Shown here: positions 47,034 through 55,578 of the stretch, piece after piece
Position numbering within the stretch: the first letter of the stretch is position 1
Layout of the letters: each line of letters starts with the position of its first letter
Origin: JAJDTQ01 sp965204235
Lineage (GTDB): Bacteria; Desulfobacterota; Binatia; UBA9968; JAJDTQ01
Length of the DNA: 64,000 nucleotides
Direction of reading: 5' to 3'
Assembly (NCBI GenBank): GCA_965204235.1
Contig: OZ241979.1
Span: 1,798,001-1,862,000 of the forward strand
Translations under genes and position numbers: made by a program
Notes under the pieces: generated by a model
The model's database searches: none
What the model was told of the DNA's origin: nothing
The model's input: only the letters and a program-made list of their open reading frames with translations

Positions 47034-48008
47034 TCAACGCAGGGCGGGCATGACCTCCCGGGCGAAGAGGTCGAGGGACGCCATGGACGCTTGGCGGGAG
47101 ATCCCCGGAACCGAGAAGCGGCAGACGAGGTGGGTGAGTCCGAGTTCCTGCCGGAAACGCGCGATCTCCCGGACGCAGGCGTCGGGGTCGCCCAGGATGA
47201 TGCGGTCCTCGGCGAGCCGTTCGATGGTGAGGTCCCCGGCGGGCCGCTTGACGACCGGGTGCGGCCAGCGGAAGTACATGTCCTCGTAAGCGCGGATGAA
47301 GGACGCGCCCGCGGCGGCCCGCGCTTCCCGGGTGGTGTCGGCGACGAACACGTAGCGGAACGCGGCGACTTCGCCCGGGTCCTTGCCCATCTCCGCGCGC
47401 GCACGGCGGTACGACGCCGCGCAGCTCGACAACTCCGCCAGCGCAGCCGACGGTCCGCCCAGCCAGGCGTCGCCGAGCCGCGCGGCCCGCTCGATGGCGG
47501 GCGCGGTCCAGGCGCCGAACCAGACGGGCGGGGACGGGCGCTGCACGGGCGGCGGCCCCACGGTGGCGTCCTCCACGCGGTAGTACCGTCCGTGATGGGT
47601 GACGTGGGTCTCGGTCCACAGGCGCCGCACCAGCGCGGCCGCCTCGTCGAGCCGGCCGCCGCGCTGCTTCACCGACAACCCGAAGGCCGCGAACTCCTCG
47701 GGGGCGTATCCGGCGCCCACGCCGAGGATGAGCCGGCCGCCGGAGATCCGGTCCACCATGGCCCCTTCCTCGGCCACGCTCACGGGATGGTACAGCGGCA
47801 GCAGCAGCACCCCCGTTCCCAGCGCCACGCGCCGGGTGCGGGCGGCGATGGCGGCAAGTCCGATGAGCGGCGCAGGATAGAGGACCGGGTTGTTGTGGTG
47901 CTCGCCCAGCCAGACCGAATCGAACCCCGCGGCTTCCGCCCGCTCGCATTCCCGGATGGTCTCCTCGAAGCTCTCCACGCCCTGCAAGGGGCTCAGTCCC
48001 AGTTTCAT
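47034..48008 (-). CDS. LLM-class flavin-dependent oxidoreductase
   Basis: Luciferase-like TIM-barrel monooxygenase or F420-dependent reductase, 324 residues. Typical blocks: ECERAEAAGFDSVWLGEHH, VALGTGVLLLPLYHPVSVAEE, MVDRISGGRLILGVGAGYAPEEF and PPVWFGAWTAPAIERAARLGDAW. Cofactor (FMN or F420) and substrate cannot be told from sequence. Single gene on the minus strand, about 100 bp downstream of a NUDIX gene on the same strand. Confidence 0.9.
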   Translation of the reverse strand: MKLGLSPLQGVESFEETIRECERAEAAGFDSVWLGEHHNNPVLYPAPLIGLAAIAARTRRVALGTGVLLLPLYHPVSVAEEGAMVDRISGGRLILGVGAGYAPEEFAAFGLSVKQRGGRLDEAAALVRRLWTETHVTHHGRYYRVEDATVGPPPVQRPSPPVWFGAWTAPAIERAARLGDAWLGGPSAALAELSSCAASYRRARAEMGKDPGEVAAFRYVFVADTTREARAAAGASFIRAYEDMYFRWPHPVVKRPAGDLTIERLAEDRIILGDPDACVREIARFRQELGLTHLVCRFSVPGISRQASMASLDLFAREVMPALR

Positions 48009-48109
48009 GTCACGGTTCCATGGACTGCCGCCGACCCGGAGCAGCGGTCACGGTATTCGGCGGTCCGGCGAAGCGCGCCTCGTACCCGCCGCGGCCCCGG
48101 AGCCGCGGC

Positions 48110-48625
48110 TCATAGCTGGCCGCGGCCAACCGTCTCCACGTAGCGCCGCAGCACGTACAGGCCGTCCGGCGTGAACGGCCGGGCGGCCGCCTGCTCCAGG
48201 ACACCGTCGATGGCCGTGAAGGCGCCGCTCTCCACTTCCTCCTCCTGCAACGTGACCGGGCCGTCGTACACGCACCGGTAGGCCGCGCCCCAGACCCGGC
48301 TGTGGGCGTCCGCATGGTAGAACTCGAACAGGCGCCGGAGCGGGACGTTGCGGATGCCCATTTCCTCCTCCAGCTCGCGCAGGGCTCCCTGCTCGAAGGT
48401 CTCGCCGGCGAGCACCACGCCGCCGGCCGCGGGGTCGTAGCACCCGGGGAACACATCCTTGGTGCGGGCGCGCTTCTGCACGAAGACTTCGCCGCGGGAA
48501 TTGAACACCAGGACGTAGGTAGCGCGGTGCGGCAGCCGCCGCGCGCGCATCTCCCGCCGGGCCGCGGAGCCCACCACGCGGTTGTGCTCGTCCACGATGG
48601 CCACGATCTCGTCGGCCGGGTCCAC
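48110..48625 (-). CDS. NUDIX hydrolase (YfcD/isopentenyl-isomerase-like)
   Basis: Hydrolase of nucleoside-diphosphate-linked compounds, 171 residues from GTG 48625. The NUDIX box is complete at 69-91 (GVVLAGETFEQGALRELEEEMGI: G-x5-E-x7-R-E-U-x-E-E-x-G-U). The N-terminus EIVAIVDEHNRVVGSAARREM resembles the YfcD and IPP-isomerase subgroup. A TTG at 48661 would extend the frame by 12 codons, but those bases form a near-consensus promoter, so I favour the GTG, which would be translated from an almost leaderless mRNA. Confidence 0.87.
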   Translation of the reverse strand: MDPADEIVAIVDEHNRVVGSAARREMRARRLPHRATYVLVFNSRGEVFVQKRARTKDVFPGCYDPAAGGVVLAGETFEQGALRELEEEMGIRNVPLRRLFEFYHADAHSRVWGAAYRCVYDGPVTLQEEEVESGAFTAIDGVLEQAAARPFTPDGLYVLRRYVETVGRGQL

Positions 48626-48632
48626 GGGCGGC

Positions 48633-48661
48633 AAGTTACTGGCCCGGACGGAGGGTGTCAA
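48633..48661 (-). promoter_or_regulatory. Near-consensus sigma-70 promoter of the NUDIX gene
   Basis: On the minus strand a perfect -35 TTGACA (48661-48656) is followed after exactly 17 nt by TAACTT (48638-48633). The predicted start of transcription, about 7 nt further, falls at 48626-48625, on the GTG of the gene, implying leaderless translation. Confidence 0.6.
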
Positions 48662-48732
48662 CCCACGGACCGCGGCGGGCGGGTCCGGGACGGGAACCCC
48701 GAGCGCTGCGGCCGTCCGGCTCCCGCCGTTTC

Positions 48733-49593
48733 TCAGAACACCGTCAGCACGATGCCCCCGGCGCAGATCAGCACCGCGCCGACCACTGCCTTGGACGTGA
48801 CGCGCTCCTGACCCTTCAGCAGGAGGTGGGTGAACGTCACCGAGAACAGCGGCGTAGTGGCGATCAGCGGGTCCACCAGCACCACGTCCCCGAGACTCAG
48901 CGAGGTCATGTACGAAGTGATGCCGCAGCTCGTCACCACGCCCGAGAGTCCGAACCAGAGCACCGTGCCCCGGTTGACCACCACGTCACGGTAGCCTCGG
49001 CCCGCCCCCAGGTAGAGGACCAGGCCGCCGAGACTCCCGATCAACGTCAGGCAGACGGCCAGGGGCACGGAAGTCAGCAGCAGGTAGCCGTACTTGCGAA
49101 TGGGGCTGGCAATGCCTCCCAGGACCGCGGCGCCGACCGCGAACAGCAGGTCGCGCTTGCGGAAGTCCGTAAGCGCCTGCCGGTCGCGCATTCCCAGGAC
49201 CGTGGCTCCCAGGATGATCATGAGGGTGCCGCTGGCCACCGCCACGGTCCACTGCTCGCCGAGCCATGCCACCGCCAGCAGGCTGGCGAACAACGGCGAG
49301 ACGTTCCGTAGCGGCGACGCCCGGGCCACGCCCACCCGGGAGATGGCCGCGTAGAACAGGAACTGGGTGGTGAGCGGGGCCACCGCCCCGGCCAGCGTGA
49401 ACCATCCCAGGGCCGGCAGCGACGTCTGCTCCCACGACGCCCACGGCCCCATGACCGACAGCAGCACGACGGCCATGGTGGCGATGTTGAACGTGATGGC
49501 GGTGGTGGGCGGCCCGGTGCGCAGCCCGTAACGCACCAGGATGTGAGCCAGGCCAAAGCAGAAGGCGGCCCCCAAAGCGGTCAGTATTGCCAT
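48733..49593 (-). CDS. DMT-superfamily (EamA) transporter
   Basis: Ten-helix drug/metabolite transporter of 286 residues with two EamA repeats. The first starts ILTALGAAFCFGLAHILVR and contains SPLRNVSPLFASLLAVAWLGE; the second includes YMTSLSLGDVVLVDPLIATTP and ends ERVTSKAVVGAVLICAGG. Likely a metabolite or amino-acid exporter. It is about 70 bp upstream of the NUDIX promoter on the same strand, so it need not be co-transcribed with it. Confidence 0.9.
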   Translation of the reverse strand: MAILTALGAAFCFGLAHILVRYGLRTGPPTTAITFNIATMAVVLLSVMGPWASWEQTSLPALGWFTLAGAVAPLTTQFLFYAAISRVGVARASPLRNVSPLFASLLAVAWLGEQWTVAVASGTLMIILGATVLGMRDRQALTDFRKRDLLFAVGAAVLGGIASPIRKYGYLLLTSVPLAVCLTLIGSLGGLVLYLGAGRGYRDVVVNRGTVLWFGLSGVVTSCGITSYMTSLSLGDVVLVDPLIATTPLFSVTFTHLLLKGQERVTSKAVVGAVLICAGGIVLTVF

Positions 49594-49777
49594 GTGTGGG
49601 CTCGATCCATGGCGCCCCCGGGAGACGCGGCACTCCGGGCGGGACGCGGCGGCAAGCGGGGCCGGAAGGTCGTGTGAGACCGCAACTATACAATACCCGC
49701 CCGGGATAGGCTAACCTGTCTCCGCGGACCCGGGCCGCCGCGGCCCGCCGCAGTCCGCGGGGAAGGAGAACCAGGGC

Positions 49778-50770
49778 ATGACCTACGACGACCGCAGCGT
49801 CAAACCCATGAGCTCGAGCCTGTTGCGCGCGCAGATCGGGGCCAAGCTCCTGGCCGGCCTCTACGACACGGTCCCCACGCTCATGACCAGCGCCATCAGG
49901 CTCTCGGTGGAACTGCCCGGCGCCGGCGCCTCCGGGGGTCCGCCCTTCGCCTTCACCATCGCCGTCAGTCCCGCCTGGTGCAGCGGGGTCCGGGGCGCCC
50001 GCCTGGTGGGCCGGGGCAAGATCGACATCGGCTGGCTCAACCCCTCGGTCGTCGCCTCCATGGCCTACCGCGGGCGCGGCCCCTTTCGCCGACCGCTGCC
50101 GCTGCGCGCCCTGGCCGTGTTCCCCTCCAACGACCGACTGGTGGTGGCGGTGGCCCGCAAGTTCGGCGTCCGCTCCATGGACGAGCTCAAGCGCCGACGA
50201 CCCGCCCTCAGGGTCTCGGTGGCGGACAACGACTGCGTCAACTTCGCCATCAACGCGGCGCTGCGAGCCCACGGCATGAGCCTGAAGACCTTCGAGGAAT
50301 GGGGCGGCGCGGTGGAGCCGGTGGTGCGCCCCAGCAACCCCCGGCGCCTGGAAGGGATCGCCTCCGGCCACGTGGACGCGGTCATCGACGAAGGGCTGCC
50401 GTCGTGGGCCGGGGCCGCGGTGGAGCAGGGGATGGCGTTCCTGCACTTCTCCGACAAGGCCCTGTCACGGCTCGACCGCTACGGCTTCAGCCGGGCGCCC
50501 CTGGACGGCCCGCTGTTCGACGGCAAGCTGGACGAGCCGGTGACCGCGGTGGACTATAGCGGCTGGCCCATCGTCACCCACGAGGGACTGCCGGAGGATC
50601 TCGCCTACCACGTGGTCCAGGTCATCGAGCAGATGCGCGAGCACATCTCCTACGACACTCCCTGCGTACCGCCCATGACGCAGTTCTGCCACGATACCCC
50701 GGACGGGCCATTGGACCTGCCCCTGCACCCCGGCGCCGAGCGCTACTACCGGGAGAAAGGCTGCCTGTGA
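49778..50770 (+). CDS. Orphan TAXI-type (TRAP receptor-like) protein without signal peptide
   Basis: A 330-residue protein with TAXI/NMT1-like sequence: KIDIGWLNPSVVASMAYRG, LRALAVFPSNDRLVVAV, SGHVDAVIDEGLPSWAGAA and ITHEGLPEDLAYHVV-like ending. Unlike the receptor at 25615 it begins MTYDDRSVKPMSSSLLRAQI with no hydrophobic export signal, and no permease gene is near. It may be a cytoplasmic ligand-binding protein or act in sensing rather than transport; the ATG at 49778 follows AAGGAG, so a missed upstream signal is unlikely. Confidence 0.8.
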   Translation: MTYDDRSVKPMSSSLLRAQIGAKLLAGLYDTVPTLMTSAIRLSVELPGAGASGGPPFAFTIAVSPAWCSGVRGARLVGRGKIDIGWLNPSVVASMAYRGRGPFRRPLPLRALAVFPSNDRLVVAVARKFGVRSMDELKRRRPALRVSVADNDCVNFAINAALRAHGMSLKTFEEWGGAVEPVVRPSNPRRLEGIASGHVDAVIDEGLPSWAGAAVEQGMAFLHFSDKALSRLDRYGFSRAPLDGPLFDGKLDEPVTAVDYSGWPIVTHEGLPEDLAYHVVQVIEQMREHISYDTPCVPPMTQFCHDTPDGPLDLPLHPGAERYYREKGCL

Positions 50771-50817
50771 CGCACGGGGGCACCGGAACCCGATCTCGGC
50801 GCTCGTCAAACGATCAG

Positions 50818-51040
50818 GCGCTTCAGAAATTTGTGTGGGTAGAGTTTCACGGGTTAGAGTCCCCTCCCTCTTGAGGGGAGGAGTCCTCTACACGGACCCG
50901 TCCAACCCGTTTCAGCCATCTGTCCGTTGGTGCTGGCGTCGATGGGTTCTCCACAAAGCCAAACCGAGGACAGCAGGGTCGGAATCCGACCTCATCGCGT
51001 GGGAGGAAGTGTCACAACCCCCACAAAAGCCGGAAGAGCC
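50818..51040. repeat. ISL3-end MITE, 223 bp
   Basis: Left end GGCGCTTCAGAAATTTGTGTG, right end CCCACAAAAGCCGGAAGAGCC; both are ISL3-type termini in inverse orientation. Interior blocks are shared with 17654-17894 (GTTGGTGCTGGCGTCGATGG) and 25350-25523 (GACCTCATCGCGTG). It fills the first part of the 600-bp gap before the methyltransferase island. Confidence 0.75.
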
Positions 51041-51050
51041 GAGTCAATAA

Positions 51051-51195
51051 TGTCCAGTTAAGGATGGGACAAAATCAGTTGGTTACGGAGGACGGGGAGC
51101 TTTGAAGGGGTGTTGATTCTGTAACCTATTGATTCAGTTGGATTTTCTCGAAAGCGGGAACGGACAGGATCTGTAGGAGTATCTCCCCAAAACAT
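51051..51195. mobile_element. Remnant of IS4-family element end
   Basis: TGTCCAGTTAAGGATGGGAC, then AAAATCAGTTGGTTA and TTGATTCAGTTGGATTTTCT with GGATCTGTAGGA, parallel the 3' end of the complete IS4 at 60157-60300 (terminal repeat plus transposase C-terminus). The rest of the element is gone. Sequence 51196-51300 shows nothing recognisable. Confidence 0.55.
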
Positions 51196-51305
51196 GCCCG
51201 AAACGGCAATCCGCATTCAAGCCGACACCACACCTTCTCCGTGTAACTCTTTGTCGTATATGGAGATTTTCAACCCTATGCGTCCGTTAACCAGACAGCA
51301 GTGAC

Positions 51306-51369
51306 TTGACAATATCCCTGATCCGTGGTCTATTGTAACCTATGATCGACTATAGGCACCTATAGGCAA
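51306..51369 (+). promoter_or_regulatory. Promoter and tandem 10-bp operator-like repeats before the HTH-methyltransferase
   Basis: TTGACA (51306-51311), 17-nt spacer, TCTATT (51329-51334). Between the -10 and the ATG at 51371 lie two direct repeats, CTATAGGCAC (51350-51359) and CTATAGGCAA (51360-51369), occupying the ribosome-binding position. This is where an autoregulatory HTH protein would block its own expression. Confidence 0.55.
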
Positions 51370-51370
51370 A

Positions 51371-52750
51371 ATGCAACAGCCATTCACCACAGCGCAAGTC
51401 GCCAACATGGCCGGTGTACACAGAGATACGTTACTGCGCTGGTTACGAGAAGGTAGCATTCCGGAGCCGTGCCGTGACCGTCACGGTTGGCGCGTCTTCA
51501 CTGCCAATGAAGCGATGGAGATCGCGGCTTTCGCGAGAGGCGACCAACCGAATGCGGCTACAGCGACCCCACGCGACGACATCCACCTCACTCAGTTGGA
51601 ACAGATCGATTGGGACTTCGCTTCCGCAAAGACTAGCTATCTCACGCACAACCTTCACCCTTACCCTGCAAAGTTCATTCCACAAATTCCGAATACACTG
51701 ATCCAGGAGTTATCATCAGTAGGAGAGACGATCGCCGATGTCTTCTGCGGCAGCGGCACGACGTTGCTTGAAGCAGTTCAACTCAAGCGCAACGCGATAG
51801 GAATCGACGCTAATCCGCTAGCCACCCTGATCAGCCAAGCCAAGACAACGCCACTGACAGAGTCGGATTTCGATGAATTAGAGACACATCGCAGTACCTG
51901 TCAGACGATACTGGAAAAGGTGGAATCGCCAACCGGCGACCTGTTCCATGGCGGGCGGCCGTTCCGATCCTCAGGCTGGCGTCCGACACCAAAAGTCTGT
52001 GAGTTCTGGTTCGAACCTCATGTGGTTGAGGAGCTCGCGGAGCTACGAGTTCTCATCGACTATGTATCGAGCCCATCAGTACGAACACTCTGTGCAGTCA
52101 CATTTGCAGCGATCATCGTATCTGTTTCGAAGCAAGATTCCGACACCCGATACGTCCGACGCGAGAAGTCGGTTGAACCTGGCGATACAGTGCGTCGATA
52201 TCTAAACCAGCTTGACGCCGCAATCCTGGCGGTGCGCGAGATGAGCGATCTAATCGAAGATCGATGTTCATGTCGAGTAGTTACCGCCGACATCCTAAAG
52301 GCTCCCGAGACCGAGCGCTTTGACTTGGTGGTAACCTCACCTCCTTACCCGAATGCTTATAGCTATCACCTTTACCATCGCACTAGGCTAATCTGGCTCG
52401 GTTACGATCCGGAGATCTTCAAGGCGATCGAAATCGGCAGCCACAGAAAGTACAGCGCTAAGGGACGGCATCGAGCAACTCAAGAAACGTTCCGGAGAGA
52501 GTTCAAGGAGGTCTTCCGTTGGTTGCGAGACCGGCTGAGGAACCGTCGTTACGCTTGCTTCGTGATCGGAGATTCCACGATAGATGGCAACCGCATCGAC
52601 AACGCTTCATTACTCGCAGAGACGGGGACAAGTGCCGGATTCCGCGAGGTCATGCGGATTCGTCGAACGATTGAGCCGACCCGAAAGGCATTCAACCCCA
52701 AGATAGGAAGGATCAAGACGGAGAACATCCTGATCCTTCAAAAGGTGTAG
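51371..52750 (+). CDS. DNA methyltransferase with N-terminal MerR/excisionase-type HTH
   Basis: Amino-methyltransferase (N4-cytosine or N6-adenine) of 459 residues. Residues 5-45 (FTTAQVANMAGVHRDTLLRW) are a MerR/HTH_17 helix-turn-helix. AdoMet motif I DVFCGSGTT is at 123-131 and catalytic motif IV TSPPYPN at 322-328, so motif I precedes IV with a long insert that probably holds recognition determinants. A module RYVRREKSVEPGDTVRRYL (260-278) recurs in the next gene. Visibly less GC-rich than the chromosome, which points to acquisition. It starts 4 bp upstream of the second methyltransferase gene's ATG. Confidence 0.88.
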   Translation: MQQPFTTAQVANMAGVHRDTLLRWLREGSIPEPCRDRHGWRVFTANEAMEIAAFARGDQPNAATATPRDDIHLTQLEQIDWDFASAKTSYLTHNLHPYPAKFIPQIPNTLIQELSSVGETIADVFCGSGTTLLEAVQLKRNAIGIDANPLATLISQAKTTPLTESDFDELETHRSTCQTILEKVESPTGDLFHGGRPFRSSGWRPTPKVCEFWFEPHVVEELAELRVLIDYVSSPSVRTLCAVTFAAIIVSVSKQDSDTRYVRREKSVEPGDTVRRYLNQLDAAILAVREMSDLIEDRCSCRVVTADILKAPETERFDLVVTSPPYPNAYSYHLYHRTRLIWLGYDPEIFKAIEIGSHRKYSAKGRHRATQETFRREFKEVFRWLRDRLRNRRYACFVIGDSTIDGNRIDNASLLAETGTSAGFREVMRIRRTIEPTRKAFNPKIGRIKTENILILQKV

Positions 52751-52754
52751 ATAC

Positions 52755-54353
52755 ATGGATAACCTGAACTGCAAAATGAAGGAGCATATCCAGCCTTTCG
52801 AGCGACAGCTAGCGCTTCAGGAATTACGTGCCCTTGTGGGCGGTTCCATCACTCCAATAGATGGAAACGAGGAGACAGCCTCGGTTTTCGCGGTCACCCG
52901 CACAAATAATGAAGGTGTGCTGCGGCAAGAACTGGCATATTGGCACTCGGTCGGTGACGATATTGATGGACTGACGGTTCAACTACGGAGCGAAGCAACC
53001 CTGGGAATTGCACATAACCGCACGATGAATAATGTGTTGACGGAGACAATGCGTGCACTGATACCTTTCAAGTTGCCTAACAGGCGGTGCCTACGCTACG
53101 CTACGCACGGGATACACGAGTATCGAGGTAAATTCTTTCCCCAACTCGTACGCGCACTAATGAACATCGCACGACTGCCAGAAGACGCCATTGTTCTCGA
53201 TCCGATGTGTGGCAGTGGCACCACACTGGTCGAGGCACGACTATCGGGGCGACGAGGTTGCGGATTTGATATGAACCCATTTTCCGTATTCGTCACCGAT
53301 GTAAAATGCAGTGCATTGGAGTTAGAGCCGAGATCACTGACAATGGCCTACGGAAACCTTCGGAAAATGTTGGCAAGGCCAGTAGCTCGTCCTCGAGAAC
53401 CAAGGCATTGTAGTTTGCTAACGGATGACGATCGCGTCTATCTTGAGCGGTGGTTCGATCTGCCGACACTCAATGAGCTAGACTGTATCAAAGCAGCGAT
53501 ATACCAACTACCTACCAAAACACTTCAGAACTTCTATCGAGTTTGCCTGAGCAACATCCTACGTCGTGTTTCTTTGCAAAAAACCGACGACCTTCGGATC
53601 CGAAGGGAAAAGATGGAACTTGCACCTGGTGAGACCATCGCCCGTTTCCTCGACGAAGCAGCGCGGTCGACTAGAACTGTTGCAGCCTTTCTGATCGAAC
53701 GTGGTCCAACAAAAGTAGGCAGTCATACCGTGCGAGAAGTCGACGCACGCCAAGCGGCGAATGTTCTGCCTGAATTGACCAGCAAAGTGGATGCAGTAAT
53801 CACCTCGCCGCCTTATGCTACTGCGCTCCCTTATATCGACACTGACCGATTAAGCCTCGTTTATCTCGACCTGTTGTCTCGTAGAGAACATCGGACACGA
53901 GATATGCTGATGATCGGCAACCGCGAGATCACAACACGGACACGTGAAATGTACTGGACGTTCTATGAAGCGAATAAATGTTTGCTGCCATCGAAAACTC
54001 GATCGTTGATCGAACGCATTGACCGACTCAACAAACTGAGGACTGTGGGTTTCCGGCGCCGAAACCTGTCCGCACTTTTATCAAAGTATTTCTTTGACAT
54101 GCGCAAAGTGATGCAACAAATGTTTTTCCTATTGCGACCCGGGGGTACAATGTTTGTAGTCGTCGGCAATAACCGAACAACCGCGGGAGGTCAAGAGGTA
54201 GAGATCTGTACAGCTAAACATCTACGAAAAATAGCGAACAGCCTCGGGTTTCGGACAGTGGACAAGATGGAGATGGACATGCTGGTTTCACGGGATATTT
54301 TCAAGAAAAATGCAGTCCCTTCAGAAGAAATCGTAAGACTGGAAAGGTCTTAA
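52755..54353 (+). CDS. DNA methyltransferase (N4/N6 amino type), second of the pair
   Basis: Partner methyltransferase of 532 residues, 4 bp after the first. Motif I LDPMCGSGTT is at 148-157 and motif IV TSPPYAT at 350-356. The segment RIRREKMELAPGETIARFL (281-299) is homologous to the corresponding part of the upstream protein, so the two are ancient paralogues and may methylate the two strands of an asymmetric site. Low GC like its partner. Its 3' end overlaps the convergent PLD-nuclease gene by 4 bp. Confidence 0.88.
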   Translation: MDNLNCKMKEHIQPFERQLALQELRALVGGSITPIDGNEETASVFAVTRTNNEGVLRQELAYWHSVGDDIDGLTVQLRSEATLGIAHNRTMNNVLTETMRALIPFKLPNRRCLRYATHGIHEYRGKFFPQLVRALMNIARLPEDAIVLDPMCGSGTTLVEARLSGRRGCGFDMNPFSVFVTDVKCSALELEPRSLTMAYGNLRKMLARPVARPREPRHCSLLTDDDRVYLERWFDLPTLNELDCIKAAIYQLPTKTLQNFYRVCLSNILRRVSLQKTDDLRIRREKMELAPGETIARFLDEAARSTRTVAAFLIERGPTKVGSHTVREVDARQAANVLPELTSKVDAVITSPPYATALPYIDTDRLSLVYLDLLSRREHRTRDMLMIGNREITTRTREMYWTFYEANKCLLPSKTRSLIERIDRLNKLRTVGFRRRNLSALLSKYFFDMRKVMQQMFFLLRPGGTMFVVVGNNRTTAGGQEVEICTAKHLRKIANSLGFRTVDKMEMDMLVSRDIFKKNAVPSEEIVRLERS

Positions 54354-55546
54354 TAATATCCATATTGCTTTCTTGAGTTGCGCACGGATTGACTGCATAG
54401 TACGAGATAGAAAGGATACTGACTTGTCCCTTGCGGAACCACTTCGACGTAGTACTCGTAGCCGGCCCCTGATTCGACCTTCTCCATGCGCAGGATGTCA
54501 CTGACATTGCCAGCGCTACGTAATGCCTCACTACGTAATCGAAAGTCATGTTTGTCAGGCCACGTCATCATATTCACGGAGACGACTTCCGTGCCCAAGC
54601 GAATACGTACGCCTAGACGGTCGAGCTTACCAGGTTTTCGAGGATCGGCTACGAAACTCTCCGGCCAATTCCAAAATCCAGGATTGGTGTCACGGGCTGC
54701 CAACGGGATGAATATCTCAGGGGAGCGCCGAGAAGTGCCTCTTGTGATCTGGCCAACACCGACATCGGTTCGCTGAAGAGTCATCACAAAGCCGGTACCT
54801 GCGAAGTTAGGAGATTGTAGGTCAGGCGCAGCTACGCTTGTGACCCGATTTGTTCTAGTCGTCGATAACCCAAACTCGCTAACGCTTGGGACCGGCGGAG
54901 CTCTGTATTCGCCACGGGCAGCAAATGGAAAGCCTAGGTGTACAGGATGAGTTCTGTTATCTTCAACCTCCCTAGACTCAGAGATGCTTAGCGCTTCCGA
55001 AGGGACTAAGCCCATTCGGCTTAGTCGGACGAGAAGAGTCTCATCTAAAACACGCGAAGCCCCACTCGAAAGATCGGTCCAGGAGTCGAGCACTTGTTCC
55101 AAAGACTCGAGGAGTCCGGCTTGATCCGGATCGGCTAAATTGAGAGGGATACGAAGAGCCGCCTCATAATTGATGAACAGTCCCCCTTCTGTGAGGTTAC
55201 CGGAGCCCAGGAGGATCTCTGCCGCCCTCGGAGACTTGAACAGATATACCTTTGGGTGGAACGTGAACGGCAAACGATTGTGGAAGACGATTATCCGGCC
55301 CCGAGGAGATACTGAATTCAGTAGATCGCGAAGCCCTTCCATCGATGTGCCCCGGTGATCGATGCCGGCGATGATCTCAACGTGGCCGGTTCGGGCGAAG
55401 GCCGCGAGCACTGGAGCGACGTGTCGAGTGCCGGAACGTTTGACAAAGGCAACCGCGGCTCGGAAGTGTGTCCACTCCCTAGATAGATTCTCCTTGAGAT
55501 AATCGCCCAGTCGGTTTGAAGGGGCGGGCTGATGGATAAACTCCAT
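54350..55546 (-). CDS. PLD-family restriction endonuclease-like protein
   Basis: Putative metal-independent nuclease of 398 residues. The HKD motif is FHPKVYLFKS with His97 and Lys99, completed by GSGNLTEGG (114-122). N-terminal NRLGDYLKENLSREWTHFRAA and VAFVKRSGTRHVAPVL are typical of phospholipase-D-type restriction enzymes (NgoFVII/BfiI-like group), which act as dimers with a single shared site. The rest likely carries DNA recognition. ATG 55546 gives a family-like N-terminus. It converges on the two methyltransferases with a 4-bp overlap, and lies on the same strand as the third methyltransferase beyond the ISL3 insertion. Confidence 0.82.
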   Translation of the reverse strand: MEFIHQPAPSNRLGDYLKENLSREWTHFRAAVAFVKRSGTRHVAPVLAAFARTGHVEIIAGIDHRGTSMEGLRDLLNSVSPRGRIIVFHNRLPFTFHPKVYLFKSPRAAEILLGSGNLTEGGLFINYEAALRIPLNLADPDQAGLLESLEQVLDSWTDLSSGASRVLDETLLVRLSRMGLVPSEALSISESREVEDNRTHPVHLGFPFAARGEYRAPPVPSVSEFGLSTTRTNRVTSVAAPDLQSPNFAGTGFVMTLQRTDVGVGQITRGTSRRSPEIFIPLAARDTNPGFWNWPESFVADPRKPGKLDRLGVRIRLGTEVVSVNMMTWPDKHDFRLRSEALRSAGNVSDILRMEKVESGAGYEYYVEVVPQGTSQYPFYLVLCSQSVRNSRKQYGYY

Positions 55547-55578
55547 AGTCGAAACCTGTGATCGAAGGAGATTCTGAT

